From Cryomorphaceae bacterium (GTDB taxonomy: Bacteria; Bacteroidota; Bacteroidia; Flavobacteriales; Crocinitomicaceae), in assembly GCA_021298235.1 (NCBI GenBank), contig JAJTDX010000080.1, positions 1 through 9,617 on the forward strand: a stretch of DNA of 9,617 bases. The letters run 5' to 3'. This document shows, piece after piece, positions 1 to 5,682 of the stretch. The stretch's first letter is position 1, and the number at the start of each line of letters is the position of its first letter. The notes beneath the pieces were generated by a model, which was not told the origin of the DNA, did not search any database, and saw only the letters and a list, made by a program, of their open reading frames with translations. The position numbers were made by a program, and so were the translations under genes.

Positions 1-127
1 TGTAGATAAATTCATGTCAGAATGCAGAGCGCTGACAAATTTCATAGGAAATGCCGTGGCCACAGTTGTGGTGGCTAGATGGGACAATCAGTTGGACGAA
101 GCAACTCTACAGAGAGAGCTGAAATAA
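1..127 (+). CDS. dctA: C4-dicarboxylate/proton symporter DctA, C-terminal fragment (partial)
   Basis: Only the last 41 codons lie in the window; the gene enters from the left edge in the frame beginning at base 2 and stops with TAA at 125-127. The tail contains [20 protein letters not shown] followed by ARWDNQLDE. This matches the end of the dicarboxylate/amino acid:cation symporter family (DctA/GltP type), where the last transmembrane region carries a conserved N-x-x-G-N-x-x-A-T-V-V motif and is followed by a short cytoplasmic tail ending near ELK. The family imports succinate, fumarate, malate or acidic amino acids across the inner membrane using a cation gradient. I infer DctA rather than a glutamate carrier from the [17 protein letters not shown] wording, but the substrate cannot be fixed from this fragment. 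It converges with the next gene with only 10 bases between stop codons and no visible terminator. Confidence 0.8.
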   Translation, partial: VDKFMSECRALTNFIGNAVATVVVARWDNQLDEATLQRELK

Positions 128-137
128 TTGAAATGGA

Positions 138-395
138 TTAACTAATTGAGTTTAATTTCTCAATGAAATTAATCGCTGCCTTTTCTACCTCCTCGCGAAT
201 TGGTCTGAAGTCACTTTTGGTTTTTGCACCGTTAATTTTCTGAAGAATTGCATTCTGAAAATCTGCAGCTTCATCAATCAGTTTCTCGGCATTCGTCGTT
301 TGCGCTGGATTGAATTCCATTGCTACAAAACATTCTTCTACTACATCGTAAACCAAATGATTTACGTTTCTTTTGAGTATTCTTTTACTAGCCAT
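138..395 (-). CDS. Small conserved-looking protein of unknown function (85 aa)
   Basis: An 85-residue protein starting MASKRILKRN and ending in NSIS, with an ATG at 393-395. I do not recognise a named family. It is rich in Lys, Glu and Ala with no Cys cluster, signal peptide or membrane segment. The spacing of hydrophobic residues suggests three amphipathic helices (roughly residues 10-27, 33-55 and 62-83) separated by NPAQ and GAKTKSDF turns, so a small soluble helical bundle is likely. Similar short all-helical proteins beginning M-A-K/S-x-R are common in Bacteroidota, but this is memory rather than a search. An A-rich stretch precedes the ATG, and a weak TAACTTTA element (414-421) could be the -7 box of its own promoter. 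The pnp terminator just upstream suggests independent transcription. It overlaps no better reading frame, which supports its being a real gene. Confidence 0.65.
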   Translation of the reverse strand: MASKRILKRNVNHLVYDVVEECFVAMEFNPAQTTNAEKLIDEAADFQNAILQKINGAKTKSDFRPIREEVEKAAINFIEKLNSIS

Positions 396-413
396 CTATC
401 TTTTCTTTTTTGG

Positions 414-421
414 TAAAGTTA
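414..421 (-). promoter_or_regulatory. Candidate -7 element for the 85-aa gene
   Basis: On the minus strand this reads TAACTTTA, matching seven of eight positions of the Bacteroidota TAnnTTTG -7 consensus, 18 bases before the start codon at 395. No convincing TTTG-type -33 box lies 19-21 bases further upstream, so the call is weak. It is supported mainly by the terminator at 481-517, which should isolate this gene from pnp. Confidence 0.3.
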
Positions 422-480
422 TGGGAGATTACAGCACATCTCAGAGTTGGATCTAAAAGATTTAAACAGACTCTCGTTAC

Positions 481-517
481 AAAAAATGAAAAAGGCTGCC
501 TCTGAATGAGACAGCCT
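481..517 (-). terminator. Rho-independent terminator after pnp
   Basis: A 10-bp stem with one mismatch (arms 493-502 and 508-517, AGGCTGCCTC / GAGACAGCCT, 5-base loop) lies 21 bases beyond the pnp stop. On the minus strand it is followed directly by TTTTCATTTTTT, the expected T-rich tract. The plus-strand side lacks a T tract, so it should work only for transcripts coming from pnp. Confidence 0.85.
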
Positions 518-538
518 GTTAGCATTAAATCAATCCTA

Positions 539-2680
539 TTATTGAGGAGCTTCCTCTTTTCTTTCTGGTCTTGGTAAAAGGACTTTTCTCGACAATTTCC
601 ATTTCTTCGTCTTGGGATCCTTACCAACTACTTTAAATTTCAGAACATCTCCTTCTTTGCAAACATCTTCCATCTTTGCAACTTTCTCCCACGAGAATTC
701 TGAAATATGAATAAGTCCATCTGTACCAGGAAGAATTTCAACAAAACATCCGAAATCTTTAACTGACTTTACTTTTCCTTCATATTCTGCGCCTTCCTCA
801 ACTTGCGGAGGGAAAGCGATCTGACGAATTCTTCGAATGGCTTCCTTCATATCGTCTCCATTGTTAGAAAGAATTTGAACTCTACCCTCACCATTTTCCA
901 ATTCTTCAATCGTGATAGTTGTTTTTGTCTCTTTCTGCATTGCCTGAATAATCTTCCCTCCAGGCCCGATGATAGCTCCAATCATATCATTTGGAACATT
1001 GAACGCCTCAATTCGTGGAGCCTGAGGTTTCAATTCATTGTTTGGAACTGCTATCGTTTCAGTTAGCTTGTTTAGTATGTGTAGTCTTCCTGCTTTAGCC
1101 TGCTCCAACGCTTGAATCAACACCTCATACGGAAGTCCGTCTACCTTAATATCCATCTGACACGCCGTAATTCCTTTTGCAGTACCTGTTACCTTAAAAT
1201 CCATATCACCTAGGTGATCCTCATCTCCTAAGATATCCGAAAGCACGGCAAACTTACCATCATCAGCTACAAGTCCCATTGCGATTCCGGAAACTGGTGC
1301 ATGAATAGGAACACCCCCATCCATTAATGCAAGCGTACCAGCACACACTGTTGCCATCGAGGATGAACCATTGGATTCCAAAACATCAGAAACGAGTCTC
1401 ACTGTGTAAGGAAAATCCGAAGGAATCATGTTTTTCAAAGCACGAAGAGCCAAATTTCCGTGACCGATTTCTCTTCTTGATGTTCCACGTAGTGGTTTTG
1501 CTTCACCTGTAGAGAATGGTGGAAAGTTGTAATGCAACATAAATTTTTCTGTGCCTTGGAATGTTGCCCCATCGATCAACTGCTCATCCATTTTCCCACC
1601 AAGCGTTAAGGTTGTGAGAGATTGTGTTTCACCTCTGGTAAACACAGAAGACCCATGAACCATAGGCAGGTAATTCACCTCGGACCAGATTGGTCGGATC
1701 TCATCAAACTTACGTCCATCCAGTCGTTTTCCCTCATGCAGCATTACCCATCGAACAGCTTTTTTCTTGACTTCCGAAAAGTATGTAGATACAAATCCAC
1801 CAACTACAGCGATCTCCTCTTCTGTGTAAGTCGCTTTCAATTCGGATTTTATCGCATCGAATAATTCAGAGCGCTTCGCCTTATTTGCCAAGCCCATGCG
1901 AGCAACATCTTTGCATTTCTCCATAGCAAAGCTGTACACCTTAGACTTCACCTCCTCGTTGTGAACCTCATGGCTGTACTCTCTCTTCGGATGTGCAGTA
2001 GGAATTTGAGCGCCGAGGTCAAGTTGAAACTGACACTGCTCCTTAATTGCTGTGTGCGCCAATTTAATAGCCTCAACCATTTCCAATTCGGAAACCTCTT
2101 TGAACTCTCCTTCGAGCATGTTGATGTCTTTGGCCGTACCCGCAATCATCATATCCACATCAGAATTTTTCATCTCCTGCATTGTGGGATTTACGATCCA
2201 TTCGCCATTCACACGCGCGATGCGCACCTCAGACATCGGACCATTAAACGGTATGTTTGAAACTGCAATTGCAGAAGAAGCCGCTAATCCGCACAAAGCA
2301 TCAGGATTATTGACCCCGTCATACGACAACAATTGAATCATAACCTGCACTTCCGCATGATAATCATCCGGAAAGAGCGGTCTCAAGGCTCGATCCACTA
2401 ATCGCATGATGAGAATTTCAGATTCGGAAGGGCGAGCTTCTCGACGAAAGAAACCTCCGGGGAACCTGCCCGCAGCAGCATATTTTTCTCGATAATCTAC
2501 TGTTAAAGGAAGGAAATCAACACCTTCTTTTGCCTCTGGAGCAGCAACGACTGTTGCCAGCAACATAGTGTCCCCCATTCTTACTACGACGGAACCATCC
2601 GCCTGCTTTGCCAACTTACCTGTTTGTACCGAGATCTCTTTGCCTCCGGTAATGATGGACTTTGTTATTCCTATATTCAT
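539..2680 (-). CDS. pnp: Polynucleotide phosphorylase (PNPase), 713 aa
   Basis: This is a 3'-5' phosphorolytic exoribonuclease that degrades RNA to nucleoside diphosphates and works as a cytoplasmic trimer, usually in RNA-decay complexes. Counting from the chosen ATG, the protein has an N-terminal RNase PH domain (about 1-220) with the RNA-contacting FFRR loop at 77-80. A helical linker follows, then the second RNase PH domain (about 310-545). Asp486 and Asp492 in [11 protein letters not shown] fall exactly where the E. coli catalytic/metal aspartates lie. A KH domain (about 555-620) has its GPGG loop at 572-575, and an S1 domain (about 628-700) begins [11 protein letters not shown]. Length matches the family (about 710). 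The start at 2678-2680 ([10 protein letters not shown]) is preferred over an in-frame start at 2740, because the longer version would add 20 atypical residues and run into the upstream terminator hairpin. The gene follows rpsO in the same order as in E. coli. No canonical Shine-Dalgarno is visible. Confidence 0.97.
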   Translation of the reverse strand: MNIGITKSIITGGKEISVQTGKLAKQADGSVVVRMGDTMLLATVVAAPEAKEGVDFLPLTVDYREKYAAAGRFPGGFFRREARPSESEILIMRLVDRALRPLFPDDYHAEVQVMIQLLSYDGVNNPDALCGLAASSAIAVSNIPFNGPMSEVRIARVNGEWIVNPTMQEMKNSDVDMMIAGTAKDINMLEGEFKEVSELEMVEAIKLAHTAIKEQCQFQLDLGAQIPTAHPKREYSHEVHNEEVKSKVYSFAMEKCKDVARMGLANKAKRSELFDAIKSELKATYTEEEIAVVGGFVSTYFSEVKKKAVRWVMLHEGKRLDGRKFDEIRPIWSEVNYLPMVHGSSVFTRGETQSLTTLTLGGKMDEQLIDGATFQGTEKFMLHYNFPPFSTGEAKPLRGTSRREIGHGNLALRALKNMIPSDFPYTVRLVSDVLESNGSSSMATVCAGTLALMDGGVPIHAPVSGIAMGLVADDGKFAVLSDILGDEDHLGDMDFKVTGTAKGITACQMDIKVDGLPYEVLIQALEQAKAGRLHILNKLTETIAVPNNELKPQAPRIEAFNVPNDMIGAIIGPGGKIIQAMQKETKTTITIEELENGEGRVQILSNNGDDMKEAIRRIRQIAFPPQVEEGAEYEGKVKSVKDFGCFVEILPGTDGLIHISEFSWEKVAKMEDVCKEGDVLKFKVVGKDPKTKKWKLSRKVLLPRPERKEEAPQ

Positions 2681-2719
2681 ATGTATATTGTTTCTAAAAT
2701 TAAATTCGAACGATGCCAC

Positions 2720-2755
2720 AAAAAAAGGGAACCCGAACATTGTTCGTCAGTCCCC
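2720..2755 (-). terminator. Terminator/attenuator hairpin between rpsO and pnp
   Basis: On the minus strand an outer stem GGGGAC/GTTCCC (2750-2755 with 2727-2732, one G-T wobble) encloses an inner stem CGAAC/GTTCG (2742-2746 with 2734-2738, three-base loop), separated by a small internal bulge. Seven T residues follow (2720-2726). This is a textbook intrinsic terminator 27 bases past the rpsO stop. Only 39 bases then remain before the pnp ATG, so pnp expression needs read-through or a very short promoter region. In E. coli the same gene pair is also separated by a terminator and an RNase III hairpin. Confidence 0.85.
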
Positions 2756-2765
2756 TCTTCAATAA

Positions 2766-2779
2766 ATTTCGCGCGAAAT
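2766..2779. repeat. Perfect 14-bp palindrome just after the rpsO stop
   Basis: ATTTCGCGCGAAAT is a perfect palindrome lying three bases downstream of the rpsO stop codon and immediately before the terminator hairpin. As RNA it can form a small stem (ATTTC/GAAAT) with a GCGC loop. It may stabilise the rpsO 3' end or form part of a processing site; no function is shown by the sequence itself. Confidence 0.5.
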
Positions 2780-2782
2780 GAA

Positions 2783-3052
2783 TTAGCGGCGCAAGCCCAA
2801 CTCTTTCACAATAGCACGGTATCTTTCGATATCTTTTCTTTTTAAATAGTCAAGCAAACTTCTTCTTTTACCAACTAAAAGTTGAAGCGAACGTTGCGTA
2901 CCAAAATCTTTACGATTCTTCTTCAAGTGTTCTGTTAAATGACTAATGCGGTGCGTAAATAACGCAACCTGACCTTCAGTTGAACCGGTGTTCGTTTCAG
3001 CACCACCGTGTTTTTTGAAGATCTCTTTTTTTACTTCTGTAGTTAAATACAT
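2783..3052 (-). CDS. rpsO: 30S ribosomal protein S15, 89 aa
   Basis: S15 is a primary 16S rRNA-binding protein of the small-subunit platform. The 89-residue length equals that of E. coli S15. Diagnostic stretches are NTGSTEGQVALFTHRISHLT (21-40), the rRNA-binding helix region HLKKNRKDFGTQRSLQLL (about 42-59), and the terminal LLDYLKRKDIERYRAIVKEL with the family ending GLRR. The ATG at 3050-3052 is chosen over an in-frame start at 3139: the longer form adds 29 residues unlike S15 and would begin upstream of the likely promoter element TACATTTG (3099-3106), so it could not be encoded by that transcript. It heads the rpsO-pnp block. A hairpin in the 40-base leader is noted separately. Confidence 0.98.
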   Translation of the reverse strand: MYLTTEVKKEIFKKHGGAETNTGSTEGQVALFTHRISHLTEHLKKNRKDFGTQRSLQLLVGKRRSLLDYLKRKDIERYRAIVKELGLRR

Positions 3053-3082
3053 GCCAATATCACTTAAATAATTTTTATGTAT

Positions 3083-3106
3083 GTCGACTTTCGACGTGCA
3101 AATGTA
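3083..3106 (-). promoter_or_regulatory. Promoter and 5' leader hairpin of rpsO
   Basis: The minus strand reads TACATTTG at 3106-3099, a full match to the Bacteroidota -7 consensus TAnnTTTG. It predicts a transcript start near 3092 and a leader of about 40 bases. I do not see a good -33 TTTG at the usual 19-21 base spacing. Directly downstream, GTCGAAAGTCGAC (3095-3083) can fold as a 5-bp hairpin with a three-base loop at or around the transcript start, which may protect the 5' end. Confidence 0.6.
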
Positions 3107-3170
3107 GGGATAAAAATCTGATTTCCTCACATCAACCAATTATTTTAAGTGAATCCTACTTAATCAGTCT

Positions 3171-3178
3171 TATCTTTG
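3171..3178 (+). promoter_or_regulatory. -7 promoter element of the isoaspartyl peptidase gene
   Basis: TATCTTTG fits TAnnTTTG exactly and ends 18 bases before the ATG at 3197, giving a short leader. The only upstream alternative start, a TTG at 3176, lies inside this element, which is an argument for the ATG. The -33 region is not clearly recognisable; AT-rich TTATTTTAAG sits around 3140-3149. Confidence 0.55.
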
Positions 3179-3196
3179 ATACTCAATTTCTACGAA

Positions 3197-4123
3197 ATGA
3201 AATACTCAATTGCAATTCATGGTGGCGCGGGCACCCTGGTCAAAGGAATGATGACTCCTGAAAAAGAAATCGAATATAGAAAAGCTCTGGACACAGCACT
3301 ATCCGCAGGATACAGGATTCTCGAAAATGGAGGAACAGCACTGGACGCGGTAGAAACCGCAGTAATGTCATTAGAAGATTGTCCACTATTCAACGCAGGG
3401 AAAGGCAGTGTATTCACCAATGCAGGAACTCACGAAATGGACGCTTCAATTATGGACGGACAAAACAGAAAAGCAGGAGCAGTATCGTTAGTAAAAGGAA
3501 TAAAAAATCCAATTCAACTGGCACGACAAGTAATGGAACGTAGCGAGCATGTCTTTATGGCAGCAGAAGGAGCAATGGAATTTGCGAAATTAAATGGTCA
3601 CAAAATTGTGGGACCTGACTATTTCTATGATCAATTTCGCTACAATCAATGGCAGGAAATCAAAGATTCAGATTCATTTCAACTCGATCATTCCAAAGGG
3701 AAAGATGAAAAATTCGGAACCGTAGGAGCTGTTGCTTGTGACCAATTCGGAAACCTAGCCGCAGCGACATCAACAGGAGGCATGACGAACAAAAAATTTG
3801 GCAGAGTTGGAGACAGCCCTATGATTGGAGCAGGAACTTATGCTAACAATGAAACTTGTGCCGTATCATGCACGGGAAGTGGAGAATATTTTATTCGAGG
3901 GGTAGTCGCTTATGATGTCTCATGCTTAATTGAGCATAAAGGATATACGCTGAAACAAGCGACTGAAAAGGTAATTCAGGAAAGACTTTTGGCTCTTGGA
4001 GGTGATGGAGGACTTATCGCAGTGAATGCACATGGGGATGTCTCACTTTCGTTCAACACGGAAGGAATGTACCGCGGATATATGAACTCAGAAAATGAGA
4101 AAGAAATTATGATCTACAAGTAA
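3197..4123 (+). CDS. iaaA: Plant-type isoaspartyl peptidase / L-asparaginase, 308 aa
   Basis: This is an N-terminal nucleophile hydrolase of the asparaginase-2 family. Family members hydrolyse L-asparagine and, typically better, beta-aspartyl (isoaspartyl) dipeptides. Visible motifs are HGGAGT (8-13), NAGKGSVFTNAG (66-77), the autocleavage site and nucleophile in GTVGAV (174-179, nucleophile Thr175), TSTGG (191-195), GRVGDSP (202-208), a TGSGE substrate loop (226-230) and GGDGG (268-272). The precursor should self-cleave between Gly174 and Thr175 into alpha and beta chains. There is no signal peptide, so a cytoplasmic enzyme is expected, unlike secreted relatives in some Bacteroidota. Its position in a cluster with cphB and cphA strongly suggests it splits the beta-Asp-Arg dipeptides released by cyanophycinase; that role is inference from context. 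The ATG at 3197 is chosen because it begins the conserved MKYSIAIHGGAG and follows a promoter element. It converges with the next gene, seven bases apart. Confidence 0.92.
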   Translation: MKYSIAIHGGAGTLVKGMMTPEKEIEYRKALDTALSAGYRILENGGTALDAVETAVMSLEDCPLFNAGKGSVFTNAGTHEMDASIMDGQNRKAGAVSLVKGIKNPIQLARQVMERSEHVFMAAEGAMEFAKLNGHKIVGPDYFYDQFRYNQWQEIKDSDSFQLDHSKGKDEKFGTVGAVACDQFGNLAAATSTGGMTNKKFGRVGDSPMIGAGTYANNETCAVSCTGSGEYFIRGVVAYDVSCLIEHKGYTLKQATEKVIQERLLALGGDGGLIAVNAHGDVSLSFNTEGMYRGYMNSENEKEIMIYK

Positions 4124-4130
4124 GGTAAGC

Positions 4131-4637
4131 CTATTGCGCAGGAGTGCTTGAGATTCTGAACGTAAAATACTTTTGAGAAAAATAACTTACGATTACCGTG
4201 ACCAGAGACATTGCAATGTTCGAAGGAGTCGGATACCACCCGAATCTTTCAACCAATAGTTTTATTCCAAGGTAACTAATTGTCAAATTGACTACAAAGA
4301 CGACCAAGTAACGAAACAGCTGAACTCTCCCCCTCAGTGATGACCCTGAAAATGTAACATACTTTTGAAGAAGAAATCCAGACAGTAAAACTATTGGCAA
4401 CTTAAAACCCAAGGTTGCCACATGAGAGCTCACTTTCATAAATCCAAGGTTGATCATTCGATGCTGGAGGACGAAATTGTAGATCACGAAATAAACAACC
4501 CAATCAAAAACGAGATTCGCGCTACCCGTTACACCGTAACGAAAAAAGTGTATTGTCAGGTATTTTCGAAATGGAGGATAAAAAAAGTCTATACCCCTCC
4601 GAATCCCATTCCCAATTGTAGTAAAAATCTTATCCAC
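4131..4637 (-). CDS. GtrA-family polytopic membrane protein, 168 aa
   Basis: This is a small four-helix membrane protein of the GtrA/DPMS-like family. Known members act with polyprenyl-linked sugars, for example as candidate flippases or partners of membrane glycosyltransferases; the substrate here is unknown. Recognisable features are FFRYGVTGSANLVFDWVVYF (31-50, first membrane segment), FLLQKYVTF (88-96) after the second segment, a third segment at about 107-128, and IAMSLVTVIVSYFSQKYFTF (141-160) with the repeated S/L-Q-K-Y-x-T-F ending typical of GtrA. The N-terminal 30 residues are basic and probably cytoplasmic. The start is GTG at 4637: an in-frame TAA lies two codons upstream and the first internal ATG is deep in the protein, so GTG is the best option. 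It lies 68 bases behind cphB on the same strand with no terminator between them, so co-transcription is likely. No link to cyanophycin is known to me. Confidence 0.85.
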   Translation of the reverse strand: MDKIFTTIGNGIRRGIDFFYPPFRKYLTIHFFRYGVTGSANLVFDWVVYFVIYNFVLQHRMINLGFMKVSSHVATLGFKLPIVLLSGFLLQKYVTFSGSSLRGRVQLFRYLVVFVVNLTISYLGIKLLVERFGWYPTPSNIAMSLVTVIVSYFSQKYFTFRISSTPAQ

Positions 4638-4705
4638 TTGAATTTAGAGGACACAAAGAAAGCAATTGGAGTTTAAATGAACCTTATGAAATGAAATAAA
4701 TTAAG

Positions 4706-5572
4706 TTAAACCAAAGGAGAATCAATTGGAAGCACCTTTATTTTGCGTGTATTGATTTCAAATCGATCGCCGTTGGACAAGATATGAGTCACCAGGTTCG
4801 TCAACGTCATCGGCACGCCTTTTTCGAGAATTGCCTCATTGTTATGAAGTAAATTTCGTCCATCAAAAATTATTGCCATTCCTGATCCGATTACCTCAAA
4901 TTCATTGTTGTTCCGAATAATCAAACCCGTATCTTCAGAAAGTCCGATACCTATTAATTTCGGGTATTTCGCCACGGCCTCTGTCAATCTTCCGAATCGA
5001 CCTCGCTGAATGAAATGGGAATCAATAATAAGATTTGGAGTAAATCCCATTCCTTCTCCCATTCCAACAACACCTTTGCGAAATGATTCCGGATTGTTCC
5101 CACCGGTAATCATGTTTGATGACATACACATGGCTCCCGCACTTGTACCTGCAATCACAAAATCCTCATTCATGTAGCGGTGCATCAAAACATGATGTAT
5201 TGTACTGTCACCAATTAATCTAGTAATTTTTGACTGATCTCCTCCGGAGAAAAGGACCGCTTTGGCCTCTTTAATGAGATTAATATTTTCAGGCTCCTCC
5301 GACTGTTCTCTTGTACGAATATCGAGGGCATGAACATCCGTACATCCGAGCTTTTCGAATGCATCCATATAATTCTCGATCACCTCTTCGGGGATGCTCG
5401 AAGCCGTGGGAATGATTACAATTTTTGAAGTTACTCCACCGGCCAATCTAACCATATGGTGAAGTATACCATTCTGAATAAATTCAAGCGTATACATCTC
5501 ATTGTCACCATTTCCCTTGTCTTCATTGCCGCCTATCGGAATAAGGATGCCTTTTGCATATGCATTCATCAT
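4706..5572 (-). CDS. cphB: Cyanophycinase (peptidase family S51), 288 aa
   Basis: This serine exopeptidase cuts cyanophycin (multi-L-Arg-poly-Asp) into beta-Asp-Arg dipeptides. The nucleophile motif GTSAGAM places Ser144. His186 in DSHFIQRGRFGRL and Glu213 in GLSED complete the triad with the same spacing (42 and 27 residues) as I recall for the Synechocystis enzyme (Ser132, His174, Glu201). Recalled substrate-binding positions are also conserved: Gln113 in FSGGDQ, Asp184, Arg190, Arg192 and Arg195. One neighbour, Gln173 of Synechocystis, is Ser185 here. There is no signal peptide, so it acts in the cytoplasm on stored granules. The start is ATGATG; either 5572 or 5569 is possible. It diverges from cphA across 110 bases and is followed by the GtrA gene. 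Assignment to true cyanophycinase rather than another S51 member rests on the QRGR region and the adjacent synthetase. Confidence 0.95.
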   Translation of the reverse strand: MMNAYAKGILIPIGGNEDKGNGDNEMYTLEFIQNGILHHMVRLAGGVTSKIVIIPTASSIPEEVIENYMDAFEKLGCTDVHALDIRTREQSEEPENINLIKEAKAVLFSGGDQSKITRLIGDSTIHHVLMHRYMNEDFVIAGTSAGAMCMSSNMITGGNNPESFRKGVVGMGEGMGFTPNLIIDSHFIQRGRFGRLTEAVAKYPKLIGIGLSEDTGLIIRNNNEFEVIGSGMAIIFDGRNLLHNNEAILEKGVPMTLTNLVTHILSNGDRFEINTRKIKVLPIDSPLV

Positions 5573-5682
5573 GCACTGTATATTTTAATTCAACCTTGTA
5601 AATTTAATTTTTAAACCGATAATTCTTTCTATATTTAGGGATAAGGAAGAATCAAATTATCAACAATACTTAACCAAAATCT
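5573..5682. promoter_or_regulatory. Divergent cphB/cphA promoter region
   Basis: This AT-rich 110-base region must start transcription in both directions. Candidate -7 boxes, each 7/8 to TAnnTTTG, are TATATTTA on the plus strand (5630-5637, for cphA) and TAAATTTA at 5599-5606, which reads the same on the minus strand and would give cphB a leader of about 20 bases. A dyad GATAATT (5618-5624) / AATTATC (5655-5661) brackets the cphA candidate. No Shine-Dalgarno lies close before either gene. Individual elements are tentative; the region as a whole is well supported by gene orientation. Confidence 0.45.

Noticed and set aside
388..627. 79-aa minus-strand reading frame overlapping the pnp 3' end and its terminator
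   Set aside because: It runs through the pnp terminator hairpin, overlaps pnp in another frame and overlaps the start of the 85-aa gene; no recognisable protein features.
1961..2336. Two overlapping plus-strand frames (99 and 94 aa) opposite pnp
   Set aside because: Both are antisense to strongly conserved PNPase sequence, overlap each other and resemble no family.
2681..2740. N-terminal extension of PNPase to 733 aa (start at 2740)
   Set aside because: The added 20 residues are encoded across the rpsO terminator T tract and do not resemble PNPase, whereas [10 protein letters not shown] at 2680 does begin like the family.
3053..3139. N-terminal extension of S15 to 118 aa
   Set aside because: S15 is 89 aa; the extension spans the TAnnTTTG promoter element and the leader hairpin.
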